Below, one piece after another: positions 1 through 7,411 of a stretch of DNA of 64,000 nt (the first letter of the stretch is position 1; each line of letters starts with the position of its first letter). The position numbers were made by a program, and so were the translations under genes. Location: the NCBI GenBank assembly GCA_900471515.1, contig UCFC01000050.1, positions 1-64,000 of the forward strand. The letters are read 5' to 3'. Source of the DNA: Hyphomicrobiales bacterium. Lineage in GTDB: Bacteria; Pseudomonadota; Alphaproteobacteria; Rhizobiales; Rhizobiaceae. The notes under the pieces are model-generated. The model saw only the letters and a list, made by a program, of their open reading frames with translations, was not told the origin of the DNA and did no database searches.

Positions 1-19
1 CGGGTTTGTCAGCGGTCTG

Positions 20-44
20 ACGGCCGCAGCTGAGCCGCGGCCGT
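20..44 (-). terminator. Possible hairpin terminator after the aldo/keto reductase gene
   Basis: Perfect 8-base arms (ACGGCCGC and GCGGCCGT) around a 9-base loop lie just past the stop codon of the minus-strand reductase gene. There is no clear T-run, so termination is only inferred from position. Confidence 0.3.
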
Positions 45-67
45 CTGCCTGTCTCAGGCTCTGGCGA

Positions 68-949
68 TCAGGCGGCCTTGAAGAGCTTCTTGCCTTCGGC
101 ATCGAGGGCTTTGAACTCATCGTCCGACAACGTGATGTTCACGGCCGCGACGTTTTCTTCCAGATGCTTGACCTTGGACGTGCCGGGGATCGGCAGCATG
201 ACCGGGCTGCGCTTCAGCACCCAGTCGAGCGCGATCTGGCTGGGCGCCGCGTTATGTTTCTTGGCGATCGTGTCGAGCAGCGAGCCCGGCTTGGCGAGAT
301 CGCCGGCGGCCAGCGGATACCAGGGGATGAAGCCGATATTGTGCTTGGCGCAATAGTCGAGCACATCCTCGCTGGTGCGGTCGACGAGGTTGTAGCGGTT
401 CTGGACGGTGGCGACCTTGAAGACCTTGGAGGCGGCCTCGATATCGGCGACCGAGACTTCGCTGAGGCCCGCATGGCGGATCAGGCCGGAATCGAGCAGC
501 GACTTGATCGTGTCGAACTGTTCCTTGGCCGGAACCTTCGGGTCGATGCGGTGCAGCTGCCAGAGATCGATCTGTTCGACGCCGAGGTTGCGCAGGCTCT
601 TGTGCACCTGCTGGATCAGGTATTCCGGGCGGCCGAGCGGCAGCCAGATATTCGGGCCGTGGCGCGTGAGGCCGCCCTTGGTGGCAACGACGAGGCCCTT
701 CTTATAGGGATGGAGCGCTTCCTTGATCAGCCATTCGGAAACGTCGGGACCGTAGGAATCGGCCGTATCGATGAAGTTGATGCCGAGTTCCGGGAGGCGC
801 TTCAGCGTTTTGATCGACTCGGCGTGATCGGCCGGATTGCCCCAGATGCCGTCGCCGGTGACGCGCATGGCGCCGAAACCGAGACGGTTGACCTCCATAT
901 CGCCACCAATCTTGAAAGTACCGGATTTCGCTGCATTGTAGTCGGTCAT
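68..949 (-). CDS. Aldo/keto reductase family oxidoreductase
   Basis: This 293-residue soluble protein is a complete NAD(P)H-dependent aldo/keto reductase with an (alpha/beta)8 barrel. The expected catalytic tetrad is visible: Asp61 and Tyr66 in the DTADSYG motif, Lys91 in VATKGG, and His133 in WQLHRID. The C-terminal IPGTSK segment is the usual cofactor-phosphate loop. The substrate cannot be read from sequence; members of this family reduce aldehydes or ketones. It lies downstream, on the same strand, of a decayed short-chain dehydrogenase and a TetR regulator, so the three were probably once one regulated oxidoreductase cluster. Confidence 0.93.
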   Translation of the reverse strand: MTDYNAAKSGTFKIGGDMEVNRLGFGAMRVTGDGIWGNPADHAESIKTLKRLPELGINFIDTADSYGPDVSEWLIKEALHPYKKGLVVATKGGLTRHGPNIWLPLGRPEYLIQQVHKSLRNLGVEQIDLWQLHRIDPKVPAKEQFDTIKSLLDSGLIRHAGLSEVSVADIEAASKVFKVATVQNRYNLVDRTSEDVLDYCAKHNIGFIPWYPLAAGDLAKPGSLLDTIAKKHNAAPSQIALDWVLKRSPVMLPIPGTSKVKHLEENVAAVNITLSDDEFKALDAEGKKLFKAA

Positions 950-976
950 CGTCTTTTCCTCTCTTGGTCAATAAAA

Positions 977-1280
977 TCACTCAAAATCGGTGGAGCTGGG
1001 GACCCGCTCCCGGGCGTCGCATTCGGCCTGCGAAGAGCAGGGCTTCTCGCGAACGAGGCAGACCGGACCATGCCCGGACAGAAGATGGGCAGGCGGATTG
1101 CCGGATGCAATGAGCTCATGCATGGCCGCGGCCGTCTTTTGATGGTGTCGCCGCCCGTCGAAGCGGCATCGGGACTATGGGTGCTGCGGCCCCTGCGCAT
1201 ATAGGGCATCGCCGCCTGCGTGACAGCTGCGGCTGCGAAAACATTCACCGCGGGCTGACGCCGGCGACCAGGGCGTGACC
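977..1280 (-). pseudogene. Remnant of a short-chain dehydrogenase/reductase (SDR)
   Basis: No intact ORF is present, but two pieces of an SDR can be read in different minus-strand frames. Around 1190-1255 is a segment containing VNVFAAAAVTQAAMPYMRR, matching the SDR helix after the NNAG strand. From about 1138 to the TGA at 977-979 is a C-terminal tail with AAAMHELIASGNPPAHLL, LVREK and a final STDFE. The intact SDR at 18172-19017 has the same landmarks in the same order: VNVFGAVAMMKAVLPFMRR, AAAAVMALVEAENPPVHLL, LVRDK and LSTGF. The Rossmann N-terminus and the YxxxK active site are gone, and the two frames imply frameshifts and deletion. It fills the gap between the TetR gene and the aldo/keto reductase. 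Confidence 0.75.
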
Positions 1281-1282
1281 GG

Positions 1283-1939
1283 CTAGCGGCGGGCCTTCGC
1301 CTCTTCGCCGAATTCGGCCAGCATCTTCCAGAGTTCGCCGAAGATCTCGCGGGCGAAGGCTTCCATGGAAACGCCCTCCATCGAAACGGCCCGCGCGCGC
1401 TCCTGCCAGAGTTCGCTGCCAAGGCGCAGCGCGCCGATGACGACGGCCGCAAGCAGGCGCATGTGCGTGCGCACCTGCGGGTCGCCGCCCTTGCGGGCGA
1501 TCAGGGCCTCGGTCAGTTTCTGCTCCAGCTTGGCATATTTGAGCTGGTCTCGGGCCTTGAGGGCCGGCGTGCGATGGATGAGCTCGGCAAGTGCCATCGC
1601 CCGCTCGTCGGCAGACGCGGCTGCGGTGGCGATCAAGGCTTCCTCGACCGCCCTGACGGAGGATTCACCTGACGGCCGAGCGGCAATGGCCGCCATCAGG
1701 CGGTCGGCGAAAGAATCCTGCCAGGCGAAGACCACTTCTTCCTTCGACGGGAAATAATCGAAGAAGCTGCGCTTCGAGACGTCTGCCGCCTCGGTAATGT
1801 CCTCGATCGTGGTCGCCTCGAAGCCGCGCTCCAGGAAGAGGCCCATGGCCGCCTGCTCGATGCGCTCGCGGGTCTGGCGACGCTTGCGCTCCCGCCTGCC
1901 CTCGGCGGCTTCAGGCTGTGGCTTCCCGGTCATTTCCAT
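1283..1939 (-). CDS. TetR/AcrR family transcriptional regulator
   Basis: The 218-residue protein has a TetR-type helix-turn-helix at roughly residues 23-69, including ATTIEDITEAADVSKRSFF followed by DYFPSKEE, preceded by an Arg/Lys-rich N-terminal arm. The remainder is a helical ligand-binding domain without a recognisable ligand signature. It starts 10 bases after the PmtA-like gene stops, so the two are probably co-transcribed. The decayed SDR and the intact aldo/keto reductase follow on the same strand and are plausible former targets. A second Met two codons downstream is an alternative start; neither has a strong ribosome-binding site. Confidence 0.9.
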   Translation of the reverse strand: MEMTGKPQPEAAEGRRERKRRQTRERIEQAAMGLFLERGFEATTIEDITEAADVSKRSFFDYFPSKEEVVFAWQDSFADRLMAAIAARPSGESSVRAVEEALIATAAASADERAMALAELIHRTPALKARDQLKYAKLEQKLTEALIARKGGDPQVRTHMRLLAAVVIGALRLGSELWQERARAVSMEGVSMEAFAREIFGELWKMLAEFGEEAKARR

Positions 1940-1949
1940 CAGGTGTCAT

Positions 1950-2615
1950 TCAGTCATCCGCTTCGGAGAAAGCGGCGATCTCCATATCCATTGCGCTGGC
2001 GCGATATTTGAAGCGCTCGCGCGAGAGTTCCAGCGGCTTGCGCCGCGAAATCCGGTAGACGGAGGCCGGCGGCAGGTTGCGGACCGTGCCGCCGATGCGC
2101 GTCGCCTTCAGGCCAAGACGGTCGAGGATCGGACGCGGCACAGGACAGCGCGGGCCATAGGTGAACTGGTAGAAGGCGCCGCCGGCCCGCATATAGACGA
2201 AGGCTCCAGCAAGGATCGAGGCAATCTTGCGCGGCGACATGGACAGCAGCGGCAGGCCGCTGATGACGGCACCGACAGGTTCGCCCTCGAAAATATCGGC
2301 CTGCGCCAGATGGGCGGCATCCATCTGCAGGACGCGCGCATCCGGAAAACGCTTCTGCAGCGAGCCGATGAATTCGGGACCGTATTCGATAAGGGTCAGA
2401 TCGCATTCGCTGATGCCGCGCGCCAGCAGCGCACGCGTGAAGACGCCGGTGCCCGGGCCGAGCTCGATGATCGGACCGTCGAGCGCCGCGATCTCGCTTG
2501 TCATGATCCGGGCGAGCGAATCGCCTGAGGGCGCAATGGCGGCAACCCTCAGCGGATTGTTCAGCCAGGAGCGGAAAAAATGCAGGAAATCGGAGCATGC
2601 GGTCTTTGCGATCAT
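1950..2615 (-). CDS. SAM-dependent methyltransferase, PmtA-like (putative phospholipid N-methyltransferase)
   Basis: The 221-residue protein has a class I SAM-binding loop ELGPGTG at residues 51-57, within a VIELGPGTGVFTRALL-like region typical of rhizobial PmtA and KsgA-related enzymes. The N-terminal FFRSWLNNPLRVAAIAPS stretch is also typical of the PmtA group, whose characterised members methylate phosphatidylethanolamine toward phosphatidylcholine at the inner membrane. Rhizobia often carry several members, and the substrate of this copy is not known from sequence. It is immediately upstream of, and probably co-transcribed with, the TetR gene. A palindrome-rich region lies about 120-160 bases before its start. 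Confidence 0.75.
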   Translation of the reverse strand: MIAKTACSDFLHFFRSWLNNPLRVAAIAPSGDSLARIMTSEIAALDGPIIELGPGTGVFTRALLARGISECDLTLIEYGPEFIGSLQKRFPDARVLQMDAAHLAQADIFEGEPVGAVISGLPLLSMSPRKIASILAGAFVYMRAGGAFYQFTYGPRCPVPRPILDRLGLKATRIGGTVRNLPPASVYRISRRKPLELSRERFKYRASAMDMEIAAFSEADD

Positions 2616-2738
2616 GATTATCCCACCTGTCTGAAATGCGATTGACTATTGATGCAACGATCGCCCGCAGCATGGCAATTCCAAGGCAGACCCGTCAATC
2701 CGCCGTCTCTGCGCATCGTTTTCTCCACAGGGATTTCG

Positions 2739-2778
2739 TGCATTTTTGTATCTAATGCATTTTTGCATTTAGTGCAAT
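2739..2778. promoter_or_regulatory. Cluster of TGCA palindromes (candidate operator) in a 372-base gap
   Basis: The gap between the PmtA-like gene and the small secreted-protein gene (2616-2987) has no supported ORF. It contains TGCATTTTTGTA (2739-2750), the inverted repeat ATGCA-4-TGCAT (2755-2768) and TTGCA-TTTAG-TGCAA (2764-2778), partly overlapping. Such repeated dyads suggest a multi-site operator. The nearest gene it could control is the PmtA-like gene, about 120 bases away on the minus strand. The cognate regulator is unknown; the TetR encoded in that operon is one candidate. Confidence 0.4.
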
Positions 2779-2913
2779 GTATGTTCCATTCAAGGCTGCG
2801 CCGTTCGCAAGGCCGTTCCAGCCGCAAAGGGCAGGGCTGCCTGCGCAAGCTGCGGCAGGCCCGGCAGATCCGACGGGCCAGCCTCTTGCGGCCATGCCGA
2901 AACATGCCGGAAC

Positions 2914-2939
2914 GAAAAGGCAGCCATCACGGCTGCCCT
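2914..2939 (-). terminator. Intrinsic terminator after the 90-residue secreted-protein gene
   Basis: On the minus strand a GGCAGCC/GGCTGCC stem is followed directly by TTTTCG, about 50 bases beyond the stop codon at 2988. Confidence 0.6.
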
Positions 2940-2987
2940 CTTTCTCGGTAGGGACGCCCGTCCCCTCGCCTGTGCCTGCATGTCGGC

Positions 2988-3260
2988 TCAGTAGTTGCAG
3001 CTCGAGCTGCTGGTCGGATTGAAGCGCAGGCCGCAATCCATGTTGAGCGGCTTCTTGCGGCTATACTGGTAGGATTCGGAGCGGCCGGAGGCGCCGTCGA
3101 CCGAGCCCGTGGTGCGCGGTTCGTTGCGGGCGTTCGTGTTCTTCTGCTGCTTGACGACCTGCTGCTGCGCCGGGGCTGCGTTGGCTGTTGCGAAAGCCGA
3201 AACGCTGACGATTGCGCCAAAGGCGACGGCCACGAGGCCATTCTTCACGATATTCTTCAT
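2988..3260 (-). CDS. Small secreted protein of unknown function
   Basis: The 90-residue product has a clear Sec signal peptide (positively charged MKNIVKNG, hydrophobic core, ANA cleavage site near residue 28). A Gln/Asn-rich linker, a TTGSV motif and a C-terminal region with two cysteines (DCGLRF and SSSCNY) follow. It is probably periplasmic, possibly with one disulfide. No family is recognised. It resembles in plan the next upstream gene, also a small exported protein with TTGSI and paired C-terminal cysteines, so they may be diverged paralogues. The start has good spacing from AAGGAGACAAG. Confidence 0.75.
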   Translation of the reverse strand: MKNIVKNGLVAVAFGAIVSVSAFATANAAPAQQQVVKQQKNTNARNEPRTTGSVDGASGRSESYQYSRKKPLNMDCGLRFNPTSSSSCNY

Positions 3261-3380
3261 TTCTTGTCTCCTTGGGAGGATGGTTGGAATTTACGCCAAG
3301 GAGCTAGGAAGCGGATTTGTCATATTCTACCGCGCTGCAACAGCACTCACGAATACGTGAGTTTGGGTTGCGCACAAGGA

Positions 3381-3405
3381 AAAGGCGGCTTTTGACCGCC
3401 TTTTT
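3381..3405 (-). terminator. Bidirectional-looking intrinsic terminator
   Basis: An AAGGCGG/CCGCCTT stem with a short A/T loop is flanked by T-runs on both strands. It sits just beyond the stop of the minus-strand gene ending at 3416. Confidence 0.65.
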
Positions 3406-3415
3406 CTTTGCCGGC

Positions 3416-3787
3416 TCAATAGCCGTTATCGCAGGGCATGCTGCCGGGGCCGATCGAACCGCTAAACGTAGGGTTGCACATAGGCTGGGGCTCCGGCCGG
3501 TTCACGGGTTGGCGGACAATCGAGCCCGTGGTGCCGGCCTCGACGCCGAACGCGGCAAGCGGATACCAATAGCCGTCGGAGTGGCGGCGGGTTCCGGGAC
3601 GTTCCGTGCGGAAGCCATGATAGCCATGCCAATAGCCGGCATGTGCCTTATATTGCACCATTTCTACGGTCGGCGGGACCGGAATCCGGACCCGCTGAAC
3701 GGGCGCCGCCAGCGCGGGAACGGTAGACGAGAGGGCGAGAAGAGCGCTGAGCGCAAAGGCGGACGGGGCTAGATTAAGCATTTTCAT
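3416..3787 (-). CDS. Small secreted protein with a BA14K-like YWYPLAAFG motif
   Basis: The 123-residue protein has a signal peptide ending around ALAAP (residue 28). Its GYWYPLAAFG stretch resembles the motif of BA14K-family surface/lectin-like proteins of Rhizobiales, but it lacks the usual glycine-rich membrane segment after it and the long YRSYD-type tail, so it is at most a diverged or shortened relative. The C-terminus has two cysteines (PMCNPT and MPCDNGY) and a GTTGSIV motif that parallels the neighbouring 90-residue protein. It is probably periplasmic or surface-associated; its function is unknown. Confidence 0.7.
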   Translation of the reverse strand: MKMLNLAPSAFALSALLALSSTVPALAAPVQRVRIPVPPTVEMVQYKAHAGYWHGYHGFRTERPGTRRHSDGYWYPLAAFGVEAGTTGSIVRQPVNRPEPQPMCNPTFSGSIGPGSMPCDNGY

Positions 3788-3989
3788 GATAAACCCTCCT
3801 TACTGGATTTACGTATGAAAAATGCGTTCTATGCGCGCGAAGTTCCACGATCACACGCGATATCCTACACTCGTGATTGCAGGCGATCCGGCGTGACCGA
3901 AAGACACAAAAAATCAAAATTTGCGATTTCTGCTCAAGCCGCAGAGGGCGAGGCTGCGACAATTCGGCAGATGTGCGAATTCACCGTTC

Positions 3990-4304
3990 TCAATTGGCGT
4001 ACAAAGGACGGTATCCCTGGCCTGCGATGCAGGAGAGATATTGGCGGTGGGCGGCGCCGCTCGCATTCGTCTCCCGCTCCGTGGCATCGCGGTGGCCGGT
4101 CAGCTGCGCGCGCAGGTCATACTGCTTGTTCGACTCGTTATACATGGCGTTGGCATCGGACACGCAGAGGCCGTGGGCGATGTCGGGCGGATTGACGGGA
4201 GAGGCGACCGCCACCAGCACCGGCGCATTGGCACGGTCGATACAGCCGGCAAGGGCCGCCATCATGACAACGAGACCTGCCGCACCCATCATTCCCGTCT
4301 TCAT
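3990..4304 (-). CDS. Small putative lipoprotein
   Basis: Starting at the Met preceded by GGAGGA, the product is 104 residues. It has a lipoprotein signal: MKTGMM, a hydrophobic stretch, then the lipobox LAGC with the modified Cys near residue 21. The mature part is hydrophilic with two further cysteines (HGLCVSD and LSCIAG). A longer reading frame with an upstream Met exists, but it would bury the signal peptide, so the shorter start is preferred. No conserved family is recognised. It is probably anchored in a membrane facing the periplasm. Confidence 0.65.
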   Translation of the reverse strand: MKTGMMGAAGLVVMMAALAGCIDRANAPVLVAVASPVNPPDIAHGLCVSDANAMYNESNKQYDLRAQLTGHRDATERETNASGAAHRQYLSCIAGQGYRPLYAN

Positions 4305-4469
4305 GCAATCCTCCGGCTTCCCGCCTGACACATCCATCGCTTCCGCAGATAGACGCCGAAGGTTGCGCGAAACTAGGCACGGGGACACAAGGCCATGTTA
4401 TCGTCTTGCCCGGCAGGCCGGCCTCAGAGCGGATGGCCGGCCGCGGCACATTTGCACCGGAGCTTCGCA

Positions 4470-4682
4470 ATGGCAGCTGTTCAGTAAGAAGAGCCTTCGA
4501 CCGAGGTCCCCACCCATCCCGAGGAAATCAAGTCGGTATTCGACCTGCGCGTGGGGAAGAGCATCGCCTTGCGCGCCAGTTTCAGAATAACGCCGGCGGG
4601 CGTGATCAGCTCTGGAATTGCGCTCGCCGCCATGACGCTCGCCCTGGGCTACCTCGCATCGTCGATGCGGCGCGGCAGGTAA
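4470..4682 (+). pseudogene. Small membrane-protein ORF interrupted by an in-frame stop at codon 6
   Basis: An ATG at 4470 sits 8 bases after a GGAG sequence. The frame reads MAAVQ, a TAA stop at 4485-4487, then continues open for 64 codons to a TAA at 4680-4682. The continuation is protein-like: an acidic start (EEPSTEVPTHPEEIK), then a hydrophobic segment GVISSGIALAAMTLALGYL suited to one membrane helix, then a basic end (SSMRRGR). This suggests a short single-pass membrane protein broken by a nonsense change, or a start later at a non-standard codon. No family is recognised. Confidence 0.35.
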
Positions 4683-4975
4683 AGCATTTCCGGCGAGGAT
4701 TGCCGCGACAGATTGTCCTTGCCAGCCCTGAAAGCGGCTATGTCGGCCTCATACTTGCGCTCGCGCCGCCGCTTGCGCCAGTAGGCCCAGATCTCCAGCA
4801 CAATAAAGCGAAGCATTTCCCGCCCCATGGCTGCTATTAGAATTTCCAAGCCATACTCCAAGGCGCCGGTTGTTCGGGGCGCGATATCCTCATCACTATC
4901 TAATGTGTGCACACAAGCATTGTGAGAGTGGGGAGTGAATAAATTCGTAACTCCCAAGAGCAGTATTTCTATCAC
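4649..4975 (-). CDS. Doubtful small hypothetical protein
   Basis: This is a 108-codon frame with a GTG start, or 60 codons from the Met at 4826-4828. The C-terminal half (ATG onward) is basic and helical, with an IVLEIWAYWRKRRRERK stretch that could be an amphipathic or membrane-adjacent helix. Neither start has a convincing ribosome-binding site, and the 3' end overlaps the interrupted ORF on the other strand by 34 bases. It may be a real small gene of the accessory segment or chance. No homology is recognised. Confidence 0.3.
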   Translation of the reverse strand: MIEILLLGVTNLFTPHSHNACVHTLDSDEDIAPRTTGALEYGLEILIAAMGREMLRFIVLEIWAYWRKRRRERKYEADIAAFRAGKDNLSRQSSPEMLYLPRRIDDAR

Positions 4976-5033
4976 GAGGATGGCGAGCGGGCGCGGCCAA
5001 ACCGCCCGATCACAATCCTCGCACGATGTCGGC

Positions 5034-5915
5034 TCAATCGGGCCTCACATGAGGCTGCGCAACGCTCCGTAATTCTCGAAAAAGCATGGAGAGATAATTC
5101 AATCCTAATCCATCGAGTTTCAAAAAATGCTTCTTTGAAATTCCCGAGCTCGAATTCAACATCTCTCGGATGCTATCCTGATGTCGCTCGATCTTCAGAA
5201 GGTGCGCTGGACTTATCGCGATCTCACCACCTTCGGACCGACCTGTCGCCAGCACTTCATCGATACTCCTTATCATCGAACTAACAAGCGTCGCCAAGTC
5301 ATAGCGCTCAAGCTCGCGGTAATCGACATCGAAGATCAGAACGTCTTTTTCACTCTCGTAGATCGAAAGGCCGCCGGCTTCACCGACCGCGCCAGCAGCC
5401 GGGACGAATCCTGTTATCAAAGCTCTTATTTCTCCAGCGCGGCCGAGGGCGATCTTAAAATTCTCAAGCATCTGGTCGAACTCTTCATCTGCTTGGTTTT
5501 CTTCTCGTTGGGCTTGTTCTCTTTCCAAGATCTCCGTCTGCTTCTGAAAGAGCGCCGTAGAAGCCCTAGTCTCTTCAACCTGTTGGCGGGCAACCTCTAA
5601 CTGCTCGCGCATGACGAATTGGGTTTCATCCAGTTCCTGCCGCTGCGCGGCAAGCTCCTGCGATTGAATAAAAACCGTTCCGGCAAGCCACAAGAAAGCA
5701 ATTGGAGCGAAGGCGCCGCCTAGCGTGTCGCCAAGCTCATTGATTTGCCGGCAAGCCAGAAATTTATCCCAAAAGCCGTGAAACCAGTTGGGCGAAATCA
5801 GCACTTCATCCGGGTTGCAAGCTTTTGTTTGAATAGCGAGAAAATAGAATGCCACAGCGTAAGCCGCCGTGGACGCAACCAATATCCAAGTGACTTTACT
5901 CTTTCGCTGAACCAT
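5034..5915 (-). CDS. Membrane-anchored coiled-coil protein of unknown function
   Basis: The 293-residue protein has two predicted membrane helices (about residues 9-28 and 66-83). The loop between them holds two cysteines. A long Gln/Glu-rich coiled coil (about 85-145) and a C-terminal soluble domain follow. The GDTLGGAFAPIAFLWLAGT segment running into a charged coiled coil is the plan of several putative membrane proteins in accessory regions, including ones annotated as phage abortive-infection-like; that likeness is a pattern impression only. It is divergently oriented from the two-gene module at 6031-7411 across a 115-base gap, and its base composition is AT-richer than the core genes. 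Confidence 0.7.
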   Translation of the reverse strand: MVQRKSKVTWILVASTAAYAVAFYFLAIQTKACNPDEVLISPNWFHGFWDKFLACRQINELGDTLGGAFAPIAFLWLAGTVFIQSQELAAQRQELDETQFVMREQLEVARQQVEETRASTALFQKQTEILEREQAQREENQADEEFDQMLENFKIALGRAGEIRALITGFVPAAGAVGEAGGLSIYESEKDVLIFDVDYRELERYDLATLVSSMIRSIDEVLATGRSEGGEIAISPAHLLKIERHQDSIREMLNSSSGISKKHFLKLDGLGLNYLSMLFRELRSVAQPHVRPD

Positions 5916-6030
5916 CGCGATCTCAGCCCTGCTTGTTCTCTTGATAAAACCGGCAGTCGCCGGCGCATTGATTCTGTGATGATATGCGAGCTAAGCGTCT
6001 TGTCGCGAAAGTTGCAATGGATGGGCCAAC

Positions 6031-6711
6031 ATGAAGGATAAGAATAAGAGCGTCGCCACGCGCTCGGGCTTGCCCTGGGGAGCAGCGCTTGGGGCTGAAA
6101 TTTTATCGGCCATTCAAATTCCAGGCGGCAACCTGCTGACCAAATATGTTGACGCCTATCAAGAGCGGAAACGCGCCGAGGCTCACGAAGTTTTGCTGGA
6201 AGAAATCACCGCAGGTCGGCACGGCCCTGTTGATTTCGAAGCCGACGATATAGAGTCCTTCATCGCTGTGACCCTTCGCTTCGCAAAGGCGATGGAAATG
6301 GGTACCGCCCATGAAAACCTTCGCCTGCTAGCGCAGGTAATCGCAGGCTTAAAGAAGAACAAGGCGCTCACAGCGGACACGTTCATGCGGTGGGCCGGTG
6401 TTCTCGAGCAGATGACCCGCGACGAGTTGGTCACTATCGGCATCGCATACAAGACGTTCAAGGCACATCAGAACGACCCCCGAACTGAAGAGACAGGGGT
6501 TTGGGTGCACATTTTAACCGGCATGCTCAATGCGGGTTACTCAGAGGACGACATTGCCCCCTTGGCAAGCTGCGTTACTCGATATGGCCTTTTGTCGCTG
6601 TATACGGGCTACGGTGGAGTTGCGGGATATGAACCTACCAGTTGGCTGATGGAGCTTGGCGAATTGGCCGATCTGGAGTTGGTCATGCCGGAGGCAAGCA
6701 ATGAGCGATGA
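6031..6711 (+). CDS. Hypothetical protein, first gene of a two-gene accessory module
   Basis: The 226-residue protein is soluble and mostly helical by inspection. It begins with a Gly/Ala-rich region (LPWGAALGAEILSAIQIPGG) that could be a short amphipathic or membrane-interacting helix, followed by an Arg/Glu-rich YQERKRAEAHEVLLEEI segment. The end holds a TGYGGVAGYEPTSW stretch. I recognise no family. Its last 11 bases overlap the start of the next gene, whose ribosome-binding site lies inside it, so the two products are translationally coupled and probably work together. Confidence 0.7.
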   Translation: MKDKNKSVATRSGLPWGAALGAEILSAIQIPGGNLLTKYVDAYQERKRAEAHEVLLEEITAGRHGPVDFEADDIESFIAVTLRFAKAMEMGTAHENLRLLAQVIAGLKKNKALTADTFMRWAGVLEQMTRDELVTIGIAYKTFKAHQNDPRTEETGVWVHILTGMLNAGYSEDDIAPLASCVTRYGLLSLYTGYGGVAGYEPTSWLMELGELADLELVMPEASNER

Positions 6712-7411
6712 ACCAATTGAATACGGTGATCAGCTGTTTCATCCGAGTTGGACATTTGAATTTATGGATATCGAGCCGATAGGACGCGATCGAAAGATTG
6801 TTCCGATCGAATTGAAAGCGTGTCCTTCTGCGGAAGAATATGGGGATTTGCATCTCATTGCAGATGATTTTGAGCATTCACTGCAATGCTTTGCCGAAGC
6901 CAGCAAGTTCGGCATACCCGACCCCGCAAACGTTTTAGCGAAGGCCTTGATCTTTTCTGCTGTGATGGCTTACGCGCGCCCGTTTTCCTCTGGCGTACGC
7001 GTGAAGCTCACCCCTGAGATGTTCGACGGTATCTGGAATGATAACAATAAGGCCCTTCACACCTTTCTCTTCGAGCTTAGAAATCGTCACGTCGCCCATT
7101 CTGTGAACGATTTCGAACGCTGTGACGCAGTTGGAGTCATCGTGACGTATCCGGGCTTACAACGTGAAGGCAATTCGAGCGGGGTAGGTGTCACATCCCT
7201 ATCTACCATCGGGTTGACCGCATCGAAGATCCAGGAAGCGCAAGCCCACATTCCTTTGATGGTTGAATTCGTACGAGCTCGCATCAACGAACTGAAAATT
7301 AAACTTCACGCTGAGATGAAAGCCGAGCTGGCTGCCGGAACGCCGTGGAAGATGGCGCCGATGATTCGTTTTCCCGATACCACCAAGATCGCGAAGAGGA
7401 GAAGCCGCTAG
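6701..7411 (+). CDS. Hypothetical protein with a HEPN-like R-N-x4-H motif
   Basis: Starting at the ATG 6701 (preceded by GGAGG), the product is 236 residues; an earlier in-frame ATG lies deep inside the upstream gene and is rejected. Residues 120-140 read HTFLFELRNRHVAHSVNDF, with Arg127-Asn128 and His133. This fits the R-N-x4-H pattern of HEPN ribonuclease or HEPN-like domains, and the motif sits in a helix after a hydrophobic helix (LIFSAVMAYARPF) as in those folds. The C-terminal part is a charged helix. HEPN membership is an inference from one motif. The gene overlaps and is coupled to the 226-residue gene. Confidence 0.65.
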   Translation: MSDEPIEYGDQLFHPSWTFEFMDIEPIGRDRKIVPIELKACPSAEEYGDLHLIADDFEHSLQCFAEASKFGIPDPANVLAKALIFSAVMAYARPFSSGVRVKLTPEMFDGIWNDNNKALHTFLFELRNRHVAHSVNDFERCDAVGVIVTYPGLQREGNSSGVGVTSLSTIGLTASKIQEAQAHIPLMVEFVRARINELKIKLHAEMKAELAAGTPWKMAPMIRFPDTTKIAKRRSR

